Assembly: GCF_001953885.1 (NCBI RefSeq)
Contig: NZ_MQUS01000010.1
Span: 226,111-290,110, forward strand
Origin: Streptomyces sp. IMTB 2501
GTDB taxonomy: Bacteria > Actinomycetota > Actinomycetes > Streptomycetales > Streptomycetaceae
DNA: 64,000 nt
Direction of reading: 5' to 3'
The stretch's first letter is position 1, and every line of letters begins with the position of its first letter. Below, one piece after another: positions 16,787 through 25,484 of this stretch. The notes below the pieces were generated by a model. The model was not told the origin of the DNA. It ran no database searches and saw only the letters and a program-made list of their open reading frames with translations. The position numbers and the translations under genes were made by a program.

Positions 16787-17572
16787 ATGACCGCAGGGCA
16801 CTGCTCGCGATTCACAGGCAAAGTCGCCGTCGTCACCGGCGGCAGCCGGGGTATCGGCGCGGCGGTCGCGACGCGGCTGGCCGCCGAGGGGGCCGCCGTC
16901 GTGATCGGCTACCGGGGCAACGAGCAGGCGGCACAGGCAGTCGTCTCCGCCCTCAGCGCCGAGGGCGCCCGCGCCGTCGCACTACGCGCCGACGTCGCCG
17001 AACCCGACCAGACCAGGGCCCTGTTCGAGCGAGCCATGGACCAGTTCGGCCGGCTCGACGTCCTGGCCTCGTGCGCGGGCGTCGAGCACTTCGACGCGCT
17101 GGAGAACATCACCTCGGCCGACTTCGACCGTGTCTTCGCCGTGAACACCCGCGGCCAGCTGTTCGCCGCCCAGCACGCGGCCGCCCACATGGGCGCCGGC
17201 GGCAGGATCGTGCTCACCTCGTCCGTCAGCGCCTCCCGCGCGGTCTTCGGCCACACTCTGTACGCGGCGTCCAAGGCGGCCGTGGAGGCGATGGTCCTCA
17301 ACCTGTCCGCCGAGCTCGGACAGCGCGGCATCACCATCAACGCCATCGCCCCGGGAGGCACCGCGACCGACATGGCCGCCGAACACGCCCCCGGCTACCA
17401 GCACCCCGCACTCCGCGGCACCATGCCCCTGCCCCAGTGGCTCGAGGTCCACGGCGCGCTCGGCCGCCTCGCCGAGCCGCGGGAAGTCGCCGCCGGATAC
17501 GCCTTCCTCGCCTCCGACGACGCCGCCTACCTCACCGGCCGCACCCTCCCCGTCGACGGCGGCTTCTTCTAG
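16787..17572 (+). CDS. Short-chain dehydrogenase/reductase
   Basis: A 261-residue classical SDR. The cofactor motif TGGSRGIG, the NNAG-equivalent (here SCAG), the catalytic Ser (VLTSSVSA), YAASKAA with catalytic Tyr and Lys, and the C-terminal DGGFF all fit FabG-like oxidoreductases that use NADP(H). Substrate is unknown. GGAAGGA stands nine bases before the ATG. The stop codon TAG is formed at the edge of a palindromic MITE-like element. Probably controlled by the divergent TetR gene. Confidence 0.9.
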   Translation: MTAGHCSRFTGKVAVVTGGSRGIGAAVATRLAAEGAAVVIGYRGNEQAAQAVVSALSAEGARAVALRADVAEPDQTRALFERAMDQFGRLDVLASCAGVEHFDALENITSADFDRVFAVNTRGQLFAAQHAAAHMGAGGRIVLTSSVSASRAVFGHTLYAASKAAVEAMVLNLSAELGQRGITINAIAPGGTATDMAAEHAPGYQHPALRGTMPLPQWLEVHGALGRLAEPREVAAGYAFLASDDAAYLTGRTLPVDGGFF

Positions 17573-17630
17573 GGCCTGTCCGGCAGATCAGGCCCCCGCG
17601 TCTGCGACAGGATCCGCCGGACAGGCCCTA
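17570..17630. mobile_element. MITE-like 61-base palindromic element at the SDR stop codon
   Basis: TAGGGCCTGTCCGGC (17570-17584) is repeated in exact inverse orientation at 17616-17630, with a 31-base centre. Both ends begin with TA, as if a TA target had been duplicated (IS630- or some IS5-type elements do this). The T at 17570 and the following AG make the SDR's own TAG stop. The hairpin may now act as a terminator for the SDR transcript. Confidence 0.55.
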
Positions 17631-17766
17631 GACCACCCCGAGCAGCCGCCCCCCGTGCCCTCCTGCGGAGACCAGCATCCGCCGGCCCAGGCCCGCGCCG
17701 GTTTCCGTGACCACCCACGCGACCACCCGGTCGGCACAGCCGAGCCGACGTCGACAAGAAGAGACC

Positions 17767-18888
17767 ATGCCCCCCTTGAACTCCCCGGCAGCCGTCGAGC
17801 CCAGCCGGCCGCGCCACCGCGCGGCCCACGCCGACCGCCAGCCCCACCACCTGGACGACACCGAGCACGGCATACCCGCCCCGGTCCTCGCCTCCGGTGC
17901 CCCGCCCCGCAAAGCGATCACCGTCCCGGTGATCACCTCGCTGCTCGTCGGCGCCGCGTTCATCGCCGTATTCCTCGCGGCGTTCCACGCGCCGACCTCC
18001 CACGGGCTGCCCCTGGGCGTAGCCGCGTCCGACAGCGCCGCAGCCCGCGTCGAACTCGAGATCAACGACCTCGACCGCCAGGCCATGACCTTCCACCGCT
18101 ACCCCACGGCAGCGGCCGCCCGCACCGCGATCAGGCATGACGAGGTCCCCGCCGCCCTCGTCACCGATGCGCACCAGAACCTGAAGCTGCTGGTGGCCGG
18201 TGCCCAGGGACCCTCCGCCACCGGCTCGGTCCAGGCCACACTGACCGCCGCGCTCGGCCACCCGATCCCCGTGACCGATGTCGTACCGCTGGCCCACGAA
18301 GACTCCCGCGGACTGTCGATCTTCTACTCCTGCTTCGGAGTCGTCCTGGCCGGCTACCTGTTCGCCGTGTCCTCGTACCAGATCGCCCCCCGCATGGCCC
18401 TCGCGGCACGCACAGCCAGCATGGCCGCCTTCTCCGTCGCCTCCGGCGTGACCGTGGCCGCCATCGCCTGCCTCGGCCTCGGCGCGATCCCCGCCCCCTT
18501 CGCCACCACCGCGGCCGTGACCGCCCTGCTCGCCTTCGCCCTGGCCGCCTCCGCCGGCCTGATCATGCGCGCCTGTGGGCCCGCCGGGATCCCGCTGGCC
18601 TCCATCGCCCTACTCATCCTCGGCAACGCATCCAGCGGCGGCATCCTGCCCCCGCAGTACCTGCCCAGCTGGCTGGAGCCCCTCGCCTATGGCATGCCAC
18701 CCGGTATCGCCGTCCGTGCCCTGCGCGGAGCGTCGTACTTCCACGCAGCGCACCTCGCGGCCGGGCTGACCCTCCTGGCCTGCTGGACCGCCGCCTGCCT
18801 CACCGCCCAGTACGCACTGGACCGCGCGGCCCGCCACCGCGCCGAGCCGAAGGCAACGACGCCGGCGCCCACCCGGGCGACCATGTGA
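17767..18888 (+). CDS. ABC-2-permease/YhgE-Pip-like membrane protein
   Basis: A 373-residue membrane protein: one N-terminal helix (VPVITSLLVGAAFIAVFLAA), an outside domain of about 150 residues, then five or six helices (FYSCFGVVLAGYLFAVSSY, GVTVAAIACLGLGAI, AVTALLAFALAASAGLI, GIPLASIALLILGN). This layout matches the YhgE/Pip group of ABC-2-type permeases. No ATPase is adjacent. Together with the SDR it lies divergent from TetR, a layout often tied to export or tolerance of small molecules; that role is inferred. AAGAAGAG precedes the ATG. Confidence 0.72.
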   Translation: MPPLNSPAAVEPSRPRHRAAHADRQPHHLDDTEHGIPAPVLASGAPPRKAITVPVITSLLVGAAFIAVFLAAFHAPTSHGLPLGVAASDSAAARVELEINDLDRQAMTFHRYPTAAAARTAIRHDEVPAALVTDAHQNLKLLVAGAQGPSATGSVQATLTAALGHPIPVTDVVPLAHEDSRGLSIFYSCFGVVLAGYLFAVSSYQIAPRMALAARTASMAAFSVASGVTVAAIACLGLGAIPAPFATTAAVTALLAFALAASAGLIMRACGPAGIPLASIALLILGNASSGGILPPQYLPSWLEPLAYGMPPGIAVRALRGASYFHAAHLAAGLTLLACWTAACLTAQYALDRAARHRAEPKATTPAPTRATM

Positions 18889-18941
18889 GCCACGAGGGAT
18901 GTGGCTCACCCGGTGCCTGTGCCTGGGTGTCCTGCGGTGTC

Positions 18942-19904
18942 TCAGACGTCGGCCCACAGGTCGGTGGAGAGATACTTGAGCCCGGAGTCGCAGATGATGA
19001 TGGCGAGGGTCTTTCCCCGCATCCGGCCGTCGAGCAGTTTCAGGGCCGCGGCGAGGTTGGCGCCGGAGGAGTAGCCGCCGAAGATGCCTTCCCGGGTGGC
19101 CAGTTGGCGGGCGGCGCTTCGCGCCTCGGCACCGGTGACCTGGACGAAGCCGTCGATCGGCACACCCGTCAGGAAGTCCAGGTCGCTCATGGCGTAGCCA
19201 CCTCCCTGGATCGGGTGATCGGGGTGGGTGAGGGGCCGGCCGGCCACGACCGCGGCGCCGGCCGGTTCGACGACGTAGCAGAGCGCGGCCGGGTTGTGCT
19301 CCTTGAGGGCTTTGGTGACGCCCGCGTATGTCCCGCCGGAGCCGAGGAAGTCGACGAAGCCGTCGAGGGCGCCGCCTGTCTGCTGCCACAGTTCCTGGCC
19401 TGTGCCGTGGTAATGGGCGAGCCAGTTGCCGTCGCGATGGAACTGGTCGGCGCGGAACGCGCCCCGGCTCCGGGTGATCTCCTGCGCCGCGGCGTCGACC
19501 AGTTCCAGGTCTCCGCCCGAAACCTGCCCTGGTACGGAGCCGGGCAGTTGGTCGACGAGGACCACCTCGGCGCCGAGCGCGGCCATCATCCGGGCTCGTT
19601 CCGGTGAGTTCCCCCTGGACATCACCGCGATGAACGGATGGCCCCTGACGGCACACACGATGGCCAGTCCGGTGCCCATGTTGCCGCTGGTCAGCTCGAC
19701 TACGGGTTGCCCGGGCCCGAGCAGTCCGGAGCGTTCGGCCTCCTCGATGATCCCTTTCGCGGCACGGTCCTTCTTGGACCCGCCCGGGTTGAGATAGTCG
19801 AGCTTGGCCAGGATGGTCCCGTCGAGCCCGCTCGTGATCCGGTCGAGCCGCACCAGCGGGGTCGCCCCGACGGCTTCCACGACGGAGGGCAGCACGTCGT
19901 TCAT
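18942..19904 (-). CDS. PLP-dependent cysteine synthase / cystathionine beta-synthase-type enzyme
   Basis: A 320-residue fold-type II PLP enzyme. NPGGSKKDRAA carries the Schiff-base lysine, TSGNMGTGLA is the substrate/PLP asparagine loop, and GSGGTYAG binds the phosphate. Such enzymes make cysteine or related amino acids by beta-replacement of (acetyl)serine. The fingerprint is cysteine-synthase-like, but SGNMGTG instead of SGNTGIG makes a specialised beta-replacing enzyme possible. GAAGGA stands close to the ATG. No serine acetyltransferase is nearby. Confidence 0.85.
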   Translation of the reverse strand: MNDVLPSVVEAVGATPLVRLDRITSGLDGTILAKLDYLNPGGSKKDRAAKGIIEEAERSGLLGPGQPVVELTSGNMGTGLAIVCAVRGHPFIAVMSRGNSPERARMMAALGAEVVLVDQLPGSVPGQVSGGDLELVDAAAQEITRSRGAFRADQFHRDGNWLAHYHGTGQELWQQTGGALDGFVDFLGSGGTYAGVTKALKEHNPAALCYVVEPAGAAVVAGRPLTHPDHPIQGGGYAMSDLDFLTGVPIDGFVQVTGAEARSAARQLATREGIFGGYSSGANLAAALKLLDGRMRGKTLAIIICDSGLKYLSTDLWADV

Positions 19905-19912
19905 CGTCAGTC

Positions 19913-19937
19913 CTTCACTGATCGGATCGCTGTGAAG
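19913..19937. promoter_or_regulatory. Inverted repeat in the leader of the cysteine-synthase-type gene
   Basis: CTTCAC (19913-19918) and GTGAAG (19932-19937) flank 13 bases and overlap the region just upstream of the minus-strand ATG. It may be an operator or a translation-controlling hairpin. Confidence 0.3.
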
Positions 19938-20101
19938 CGCTGTTCGTCAAGTCGAACGCTCATACTTCCATACCGAACGAAGGTGACTCATCCACGAGAG
20001 CCCAAAAAACTTCCGACGGTGATGTCGAGAAGCCGTGATCGGCTCCGTCCCCGAGGTGAACGCGACCACAATGGGGCGCACCAGCACCGAGGAGAACGAC
20101 G

Positions 20102-20509
20102 ATGGCCAAGTACTTGCTGCTCAAGCACTACCGCGGCGCTCCGGCTCCGATCAACGACGTGCCCATGGACCAGTGGACGCCTGAGGAGATCTCGGCGCAC
20201 GTGCAGTACATGAACGACTTCGCGGCCCGGCTTGAGAAGACCGGAGAGTTCGTCGACGGCCAGGCGCTCGCCCCCGAGGGGGCATGGGTCCGGTACGACG
20301 GTGAGGGGCGTCCGCCGGTCACCGACGGTCCGTTCGCCGAGACCAAGGACCTCATCGCCGGCTGGATGGTGATCGACGTCGACACCTATGAGCGCGCCGT
20401 CGAGCTGGCGGGGGAACTGTCGGCCGCCCCCGGCGCGGGCGGCAAGCCGATCCACGAGTGGCTGGAGGTGCGCCCGTTCCTGGCCGCGTCGCACACCATC
20501 ACCGAGTGA
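20102..20509 (+). CDS. YCII-related (DGPF) protein, sigma-factor partner
   Basis: A 135-residue YCII-type protein (MAKYLLLKHYRG ... VTDGPFAETKDLIAGWMVID), with the DGPF hallmark. Proteins of this family are regularly encoded next to ECF42-type sigma factors; their own chemistry is not settled. The gene overlaps the following sigma-factor gene by four bases (GTGA), so they should be translationally coupled. GAGGAGAA lies eight bases before the ATG. Confidence 0.88.
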   Translation: MAKYLLLKHYRGAPAPINDVPMDQWTPEEISAHVQYMNDFAARLEKTGEFVDGQALAPEGAWVRYDGEGRPPVTDGPFAETKDLIAGWMVIDVDTYERAVELAGELSAAPGAGGKPIHEWLEVRPFLAASHTITE

Positions 20510-21675
20510 CCACCACTGTGGACGAGGCCCTGCTCCGAAGCCTCACGCCGAGCGTCCTCGGGATCCTCGTCCGCCGCGGAGCCGACTTCGCGGCGGCCGA
20601 GGACGCCGTGCAGGACGCACTGGTCGAGGCGGTCCGTGCCTGGCCGGCCGACCCGCCGCGGGACCCGAAGGGCTGGCTGGTCACCGTGGCCTGGCGCCGG
20701 TTCCTCGACGCGACCCGGGCGGACACCGCCCGCCGCCGGCGTGAGGACCTCGTCGACGAGGAGCCGGCGCCCGGTCCCACGCCCGCGGTGGACGACACGC
20801 TCCAGCTCTATTTCCTGTGCGCCCACCCGTCGCTGACGCCCGCGTCCGCGGTCGCACTGACGCTGCGCGCCGTCGGCGGCCTGACCACCCGCCAGATCGC
20901 CCAGGCCTACCTCGTGCCCGAGGCGACCATGGCGCAGCGGATCAGCCGGGCCAAGCGCACCGTCTCCGGCGTACGGTTCGACCAGCCCGGCGACGTCGCG
21001 ACCGTGCTGCGCGTCCTCTACCTCGTCTTCAACGAGGGCTACTCCGGCGACGTCGACCTCGCCGCCGAGGCCATCCGGCTCACCCGGCAGCTCGCGGCCG
21101 CTATCGACCACCCCGAGGTGGCCGGGCTGCTCGCCCTCATGCTGCTCCACCACGCCCGGCGAGCGGCCCGTACCGCGTCCGACGGCAGTCTGGTGCCGCT
21201 GGCCGACCAGGACCGCAGCCGGTGGGACACCGGGTTGATCGCCGAGGGCGTCGAGATCCTGCAAGCGGCACTCGCCCGGGACCGGCTGGGCGAGTTCCAG
21301 GCCCAGGCCGCCATCGCGGCACTCCACGCCGACGCGCCCGCCGCCGAGGAGACCGACTGGGTGCAGATCGTCGAGTGGTACGACGAGCTCACGCACCTGA
21401 CCGACAGCCCGGTCGTACGGCTCAACCGCGCCGTCGCCATCGGCGAGGCCGACGGACCGCGTGCCGGCCTGGCGGCGCTCGCGGAGTTGCACGACTCACT
21501 GCCCCGCCACACCGCGGTGGCGGCCTACCTCCACGAACGCGCGGGCAACCTGACAACGGCGGCCAAGCTGTACGCCGAGGCGGCCCGAAAGGCACCCAAC
21601 CTCGCCGAACGCGACCACCTGACCCGCCAGGCCGCCCGACTCAACTCCCACCGCTCATCCACGTCCAGCCCCTGA
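20506..21675 (+). CDS. ECF sigma factor of the ECF42 type with C-terminal TPR-like extension
   Basis: A 389-residue sigma factor, much longer than simple ECF factors. Sigma region 2 (FAAAEDAVQDALVEAVRAWP, PKGWLVTVAWRRFLDATR) and region 4 (ALTLRAVGGLTTRQIAQAYL, TMAQRISRAKRTV) are followed by about 210 residues of helical repeats (YLVFNEGYSGDV, AGLLALMLLHHARRAARTA, VVRLNRAVAIGEADG). Sigma region plus TPR-like tail plus a neighbouring DGPF protein defines ECF42. No anti-sigma gene is present; the tail is thought to control activity. It starts at GTG 20506, overlapping the YCII stop. Confidence 0.9.
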   Translation: MTTTVDEALLRSLTPSVLGILVRRGADFAAAEDAVQDALVEAVRAWPADPPRDPKGWLVTVAWRRFLDATRADTARRRREDLVDEEPAPGPTPAVDDTLQLYFLCAHPSLTPASAVALTLRAVGGLTTRQIAQAYLVPEATMAQRISRAKRTVSGVRFDQPGDVATVLRVLYLVFNEGYSGDVDLAAEAIRLTRQLAAAIDHPEVAGLLALMLLHHARRAARTASDGSLVPLADQDRSRWDTGLIAEGVEILQAALARDRLGEFQAQAAIAALHADAPAAEETDWVQIVEWYDELTHLTDSPVVRLNRAVAIGEADGPRAGLAALAELHDSLPRHTAVAAYLHERAGNLTTAAKLYAEAARKAPNLAERDHLTRQAARLNSHRSSTSSP

Positions 21676-22195
21676 GCGCGAGCTCACCTCTGGCGTGATC
21701 ATGATCGGGTGTCGGCCGCACTGGCAGTCCAGGTACACGGCTGGGACTTGCACGTGGGATCTGCCTACCTGCCGCAAGGCGTGCTCAGTGCCCGGGCAGG
21801 CGCGCCGTCGGTCCGTGGCTGAACGGGCCGATGCACCGAAACCGGCCCGGCCGGTGCACGGTTCCTTCTCGACCCGTTCGAGGCAGTCCGGGCCGCGGGT
21901 GTCCTCGGCGCGCGCCGCGCGAGTAGCGAGCGCAGCGGGTCTGGATGGCGCATTCGAGATGTACGTGCGCCTCTCCGAAGCCCTTGCACCAGTCCCGGCA
22001 GGGCCCTCTCTTGCGCAGTGAGCTGACACGATCACGGGTGACGGGTCGGACGCGGTCTCCAGCCCGCAAAGACCGTGCGGGAAAGAGGGCCGACCGGCCC
22101 TGGCCGTTCGCCCCTGACGGGGGAAGGATCTTGCGAGCGAGGCCGATCCCGTCCACGAACGGCATCGGCATGGACCGCGGAGCGAGGAGCATGCG
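21676..22195. other. Intergenic region ahead of the response-regulator gene
   Basis: About 520 bases. No family could be recognised in any frame; long frames on the minus strand are antisense to the response regulator. The 3' end carries the two DosR-like boxes listed separately. Confidence 0.45.
22086..22113. promoter_or_regulatory. Paired DosR-like boxes upstream of response-regulator gene
   Basis: AGGGCCGACCGGCCCT (22086-22101) is a 7-2-7 palindrome and is followed directly by GGCCGTTCGCCC (22102-22113), whose complement GGGCGAACGGCC matches the recurrent GGGCCGAACGGCCC pattern of this island. Lying about 85 bases before the ATG, they suggest autoregulation. An almost identical pair precedes the chimeric second copy (33758-33786). 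Confidence 0.6.
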
Positions 22196-22879
22196 ATGGC
22201 GGACGGCGAGCAGGGCAGCCCGATCCGGGTCTTCCTGCTGGACGACCACGAGGTGGTACGGCGTGGCGTGCGCGACCTGCTGGACGACGAACCGGACATC
22301 AGCGTGATCGGCGAGGCCGGCACGGTGGCGCAGGCCGTCGTCCGCGTTCCCGCATTGCGCCCGCAGGTGGCGGTGCTGGACGTCCGGCTGCCCGACGGTG
22401 ACGGCGTGAGCGTGTGCCGGGAGCTGCGCTCCCGTATGCCCGAGCTGGCCTGTCTGATGCTGACCTCCTTCGACGACGAGGAGGCCCTGCTGGACTCGAT
22501 CATGGCGGGCGCCTCCGGGTACGTCCTCAAACAGATCCAGGGCTCGGACCTGGTGTCAGCCGTACGCACCGTGGCCGCGGGCCAGTCGCTCCTCGACCCG
22601 AACGCCACCACCAAGCTGATGGCCAGGCTGCGCGGCGGTCAGCAGCGGGAGGAGGAGCCGGACGGCCTGCAAGGGCTGACCGACCGGGAACAGGAGATCC
22701 TGGCCCTGATCGGTGAAGGCCTGACCAACCGCCAGATCGGCGAGCGCCTCTACCTGGCCGAGAAAACGGTGAAGAACCACATCTCGCGCCTGCTGGCCAA
22801 GCTCGGCGTGGAGCGCCGCATCCAGGCCGCTGTCATCGCCACCCAGGTCCAGGACCGGCGGAGGCGGGACGGTCGCTGA
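22196..22879 (+). CDS. NarL/DevR(DosR)-type response regulator
   Basis: A 227-residue two-component regulator. The receiver (about 9-130) has the acidic pair LLDDHE, phospho-acceptor Asp62 in VLDVRLPDG, the switch TSFDDE and the lysine loop YVLKQ; the LuxR-type helix-turn-helix (about 158-215) reads LTDREQEILALIGEGLTNRQ and AEKTVKNHISRLLAKLGVER. Sequence and neighbours (USPs, hemerythrin, phosphoketolase) place it with DevR/DosR and Streptomyces OsdR, which respond to hypoxia or redox state through a GAF-type kinase. The only such kinase in the window is broken (36209-37435), so its partner must lie elsewhere. GAGGAG stands five bases before the ATG. A truncated paralogue lies at 33871. Confidence 0.9.
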   Translation: MADGEQGSPIRVFLLDDHEVVRRGVRDLLDDEPDISVIGEAGTVAQAVVRVPALRPQVAVLDVRLPDGDGVSVCRELRSRMPELACLMLTSFDDEEALLDSIMAGASGYVLKQIQGSDLVSAVRTVAAGQSLLDPNATTKLMARLRGGQQREEEPDGLQGLTDREQEILALIGEGLTNRQIGERLYLAEKTVKNHISRLLAKLGVERRIQAAVIATQVQDRRRRDGR

Positions 22880-22931
22880 GCGCCGAAGACGTAGGCAGCC
22901 ACCGCTGATTGAATTCCCCGGCACCCGAAAG

Positions 22932-22968
22932 CGGCCGCCGCCCCCGACATCGACGAGGGCGGCGGCCG
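22932..22968 (+). terminator. Hairpin after response-regulator gene
   Basis: CGGCCGCCGCCC (22932-22943) pairs perfectly over 12 bases with GGGCGGCGGCCG (22957-22968), loop 13 bases, some 50 bases past the stop. Confidence 0.65.
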
Positions 22969-23188
22969 TGGCGAGAGGATCGTGCCTCCCCCGACACGAA
23001 GCCCGCGCGGATGTCCTCACGGCTCCCGGGGCCTGCGGAAGAACCGCCCCAGCTCGAACGAGCCGTAAGGACGTGGTATGCGAGCCAGGCCTGTTGACAC
23101 CGCGTCATACGAGCGACCGGCTGCAGTTCGTGGCTTCCATTGTCGGGCTCGGCGCGCTGCCGACGAGGGGCCGACAGGGCCGTGCCGT

Positions 23189-23202
23189 GGGCCGAACGGC
23201 CC
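23189..23202. promoter_or_regulatory. DosR-like box, perfect GGGCCGAACGGCCC
   Basis: The site is a 6-2-6 palindrome and gives the reference form of the motif found across the island. Weaker relatives flank it (GGGGCCGACAGGGCC near 23167 and GGGCCAGTTGGGCT near 23233). It stands before a DoxX-like remnant, suggesting that gene once belonged to the regulon. Confidence 0.55.
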
Positions 23203-23284
23203 TTGATTCCTTGTCAACGGGCCTGAGCAGTGGGCCAGTTGGGCTGACTGAGCCCCGTCCCCAGCCACTCGCGCAAGGAGCCTC

Positions 23285-23502
23285 ACGGCGATGATGGTGC
23301 TGAGGTGGATCGCCAAGTGGCCCCCGCCAAGCACCTGTCGGACGGATCACCGCGCATGTCGACGAATCCGTTCACCGACTCCCACGTGATCCACGCCGTC
23401 GCGCTGATCGCCCTGACGGCAGCGCGCGCGGGCACCGCCCGGGGCCTGGGCCACCTGCGGGTGCGGCTGCCGGTCGTCCGCGATCGCACCTGGCTGCGCT
23501 GA
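23285..23502 (+). pseudogene. DoxX-like membrane protein, C-terminal remnant
   Basis: One frame gives MMVLRWIAKWPP from 23291; after a one-base slip in the C-run near 23325 the next frame continues AKHLSDGSPRMSTNPFTDSH, VIHAVALIALTAARAGTARG and LGHLRVRLPVVRDRTWLR to a TGA at 23502. The aligned order (conserved Met-Trp helix, NPF-DxHxx, last helix, LPxVR..WL end) is that of DoxX/DoxD-type proteins. The N-terminal half is missing. Family assignment rests on memory of the tail pattern and is tentative. Confidence 0.4.
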
Positions 23503-23556
23503 TCCGCACCCGGCGGGAAGGATCCCGCCCCGGACCCGTCCCGCCGACCCGCACGC

Positions 23557-23593
23557 GGGGCCCATGGTCCCTACTGAAGGACCAGTGGCCCCT
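23557..23593. promoter_or_regulatory. Tandem DosR-like boxes upstream of universal stress protein gene
   Basis: GGGGCCCATGGTCCCT (23557-23572) and AGGACCAGTGGCCCCT (23578-23593) are two imperfect palindromes with centres 21 bases apart, i.e. two helical turns, ending 72 bases before the USP start. They resemble the mycobacterial GGGAC-N4-GTCCC form of the box. Confidence 0.5.
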
Positions 23594-23665
23594 GCCTCGC
23601 AGAACCCCCCGAACACGACCCTGGAATCGGGTCCCCTCGGGATGCCGATTCAGGAGGTGGAGAAC

Positions 23666-24571
23666 ATGCCCCGCACCATTACCGTCGGCCTCGACGGCTC
23701 GCCCGAGAGCCGCGCCGCGGCCGAATGGGCGGCCCGCGAGGCCACGCTGCGCGGACTGCCGGTGACACTCGTCCAGGTCTGGGAACCGGTACCGGAACCG
23801 ATGGCCCAGGCCCCGCTCCGGGGCGTCGAGGCCTACCGGCACTGGACCGAGAAGATCCTCCGCGAGGCAGCCGAAGGCCTGCGGCTGCGCCACCCAGGCA
23901 TCGACGTGACCACCGAACAGCTCTCCGGACGGCCCGCCGAAGCCCTGGTCACCGCCGCGAAGGACGCCGACCTGCTCGTCCTCGGCTCGCGCGGCCTGGG
24001 CGGGATCGGCGGCTTCCTGGTCGGCTCGGTCGGTCTCGCGGTCGTGGCGCACACCGAACGGCCCGTCGTCCTGGTTCGTGCCGGCGAGCAGGCCGCGGAC
24101 GGGCACGAGAGCGACCGGGCGGGCAGCCTCGCCGCGGCCGCACCGTTCCGACCCGTCCTGCTCGGACTGGACACCGCCGACCCGGACGCGGCGCCGATCG
24201 AGTTCGCCTTCGATGCCGCCGCACGCCGCGAGGTGCCGCTACGGGTGGTGCACGGCTGGAACCCGCCCTACTACTACGCCTACGGCATGGCCGCCGACCC
24301 CGAGGTCACCGAGACTGTGGCGCGGAGCGACGCCGCCGCCCTGGACGAGGTGCTGAGCCCATGGCGGCAGAAGTACCCCGACGTCGAGGTGATCACGGAG
24401 TCCCGCTGCGGCAGCCCCTCGCTCCTCCTGACCGACGCCTCCCGCGAGGCCGGCCTGCTCGTGGTCGGCCGACGCGTCCGCCGCTCCGGGGTCGGTGCCC
24501 ACATCGGCACGGTCACCCACGCCGTCCTGCACCACGCCACCGCCCCCGTCGCCGTCGTCTCACACGGCTGA
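23666..24571 (+). CDS. Universal stress protein, tandem UspA domains
   Basis: A 301-residue protein of two UspA folds. Domain 1 (about 1-140) begins TITVGLDGSPESRAAAEWA and has the ATP-binding G-x2-G-x9-GS loop (GSRGLGGIGGFLVGSV); domain 2 (about 155-300) begins VLLGLDTADPDAAP and ends VLHHATAPVAVVSH with a less complete loop. Tandem USPs are a hallmark of DosR/OsdR-type regulons and of dormancy. AGGAGGTG stands seven bases before ATG 23666, and two DosR-like boxes lie upstream. It converges on ppk2. Confidence 0.9.
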   Translation: MPRTITVGLDGSPESRAAAEWAAREATLRGLPVTLVQVWEPVPEPMAQAPLRGVEAYRHWTEKILREAAEGLRLRHPGIDVTTEQLSGRPAEALVTAAKDADLLVLGSRGLGGIGGFLVGSVGLAVVAHTERPVVLVRAGEQAADGHESDRAGSLAAAAPFRPVLLGLDTADPDAAPIEFAFDAAARREVPLRVVHGWNPPYYYAYGMAADPEVTETVARSDAAALDEVLSPWRQKYPDVEVITESRCGSPSLLLTDASREAGLLVVGRRVRRSGVGAHIGTVTHAVLHHATAPVAVVSHG

Positions 24572-24615
24572 CACACCAACCCGCAGGAGTGGCGTGAGAC
24601 GAGATGACCGGCTGC

Positions 24616-25419
24616 TCAGAGGCCCGCCGTGTGGTCGGGGACGTAGGTCTGCAGATCCCGCGGCGGGCGCTCGTAGCCGGTCGACGGTGGCCGCTGCGGA
24701 AGCTCCAGGACCTGCGGCGGCACCTCGTGGTACGGCACGGAGTCCAGCAGATGGGCGATCGTGTTCAGGCGGGCACGGCGCTTGTCGTCGCTCTCCACGA
24801 TGTACCAGGGCGCCTCGGTGATGTCGGTGTGTACCAGCATCTCGTCCTTGGCCCGGGAGTAGGCCTCCCACCGGGTGATCGACTCCAGGTCCATCGGCGA
24901 CAGCTTCCAGCGGCGCAGCGGATCCTCCAGACGGCGCCGGAAACGCTCCTGCTGCTCGCTGTCGCTCACCGAGAACCAGTACTTGCGCAGCAGAATCCCG
25001 TCCTCCACGAGCATCCGCTCGAAGATCGGGCACTGGCGCAGGAAGAGCTGGTGCTCCTGCTGCGTGCAGAAGCCCATCACGTGCTCGACGCCGGCCCGGT
25101 TGTACCAGGACCGGTCGAACAGGACGATCTCCCCGCCGGCCGGCAGATGCTCCACGTACCGCTGGAAGTACCACTGTGTGCGCTCGCGCTCGGTCGGCTT
25201 GGGCAGTGCCGCGATGCGCGCCACACGCGGGTTGAGGTATTCGGTGACCCGCTTGATGGTGCTGCCCTTGCCCGCCGCGTCGCGCCCCTCGAAGACCACG
25301 ACCAGCCGGGCACCCTCGGCCCGAACCCACTCCTGCAGCTTCACCAGCTCCGTCTGCAGGCGCAGCAGTTCCTTCTCGTACACCTCACGCGTCAGTTTCG
25401 CCGTCTTCTTACCGGACAT
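24616..25419 (-). CDS. ppk2: Polyphosphate kinase 2
   Basis: A 267-residue PPK2-family kinase, which moves phosphate between polyphosphate and nucleotides. The Walker A loop FEGRDAAGKGSTIKR, the lid-region RERTQWYFQRYVEHLP and Walker B VLFDRSWYNRAGVE are all intact, and the single-domain length fits class I. In dormant or energy-starved cells such enzymes regenerate NTPs from polyP, or store phosphate. ATG 25419 (MSGKKTAKLTREVYE) is preferred to an ATG at 25473. A 25-base palindrome lies 66 bases upstream. It faces the USP gene tail-to-tail. Confidence 0.92.
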   Translation of the reverse strand: MSGKKTAKLTREVYEKELLRLQTELVKLQEWVRAEGARLVVVFEGRDAAGKGSTIKRVTEYLNPRVARIAALPKPTERERTQWYFQRYVEHLPAGGEIVLFDRSWYNRAGVEHVMGFCTQQEHQLFLRQCPIFERMLVEDGILLRKYWFSVSDSEQQERFRRRLEDPLRRWKLSPMDLESITRWEAYSRAKDEMLVHTDITEAPWYIVESDDKRRARLNTIAHLLDSVPYHEVPPQVLELPQRPPSTGYERPPRDLQTYVPDHTAGL

Positions 25420-25484
25420 GCCCTTCACCACCCGACGACTCACCGAGTCACTCACGCACCACATACCGGGCACCAGGACGCCAC

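Noticed and set aside
21655..22614. 319-residue minus frame overlapping the response-regulator promoter
   Set aside because: Ser/Arg-rich composition, crosses the DosR-like boxes and the regulator's coding region, no family match.
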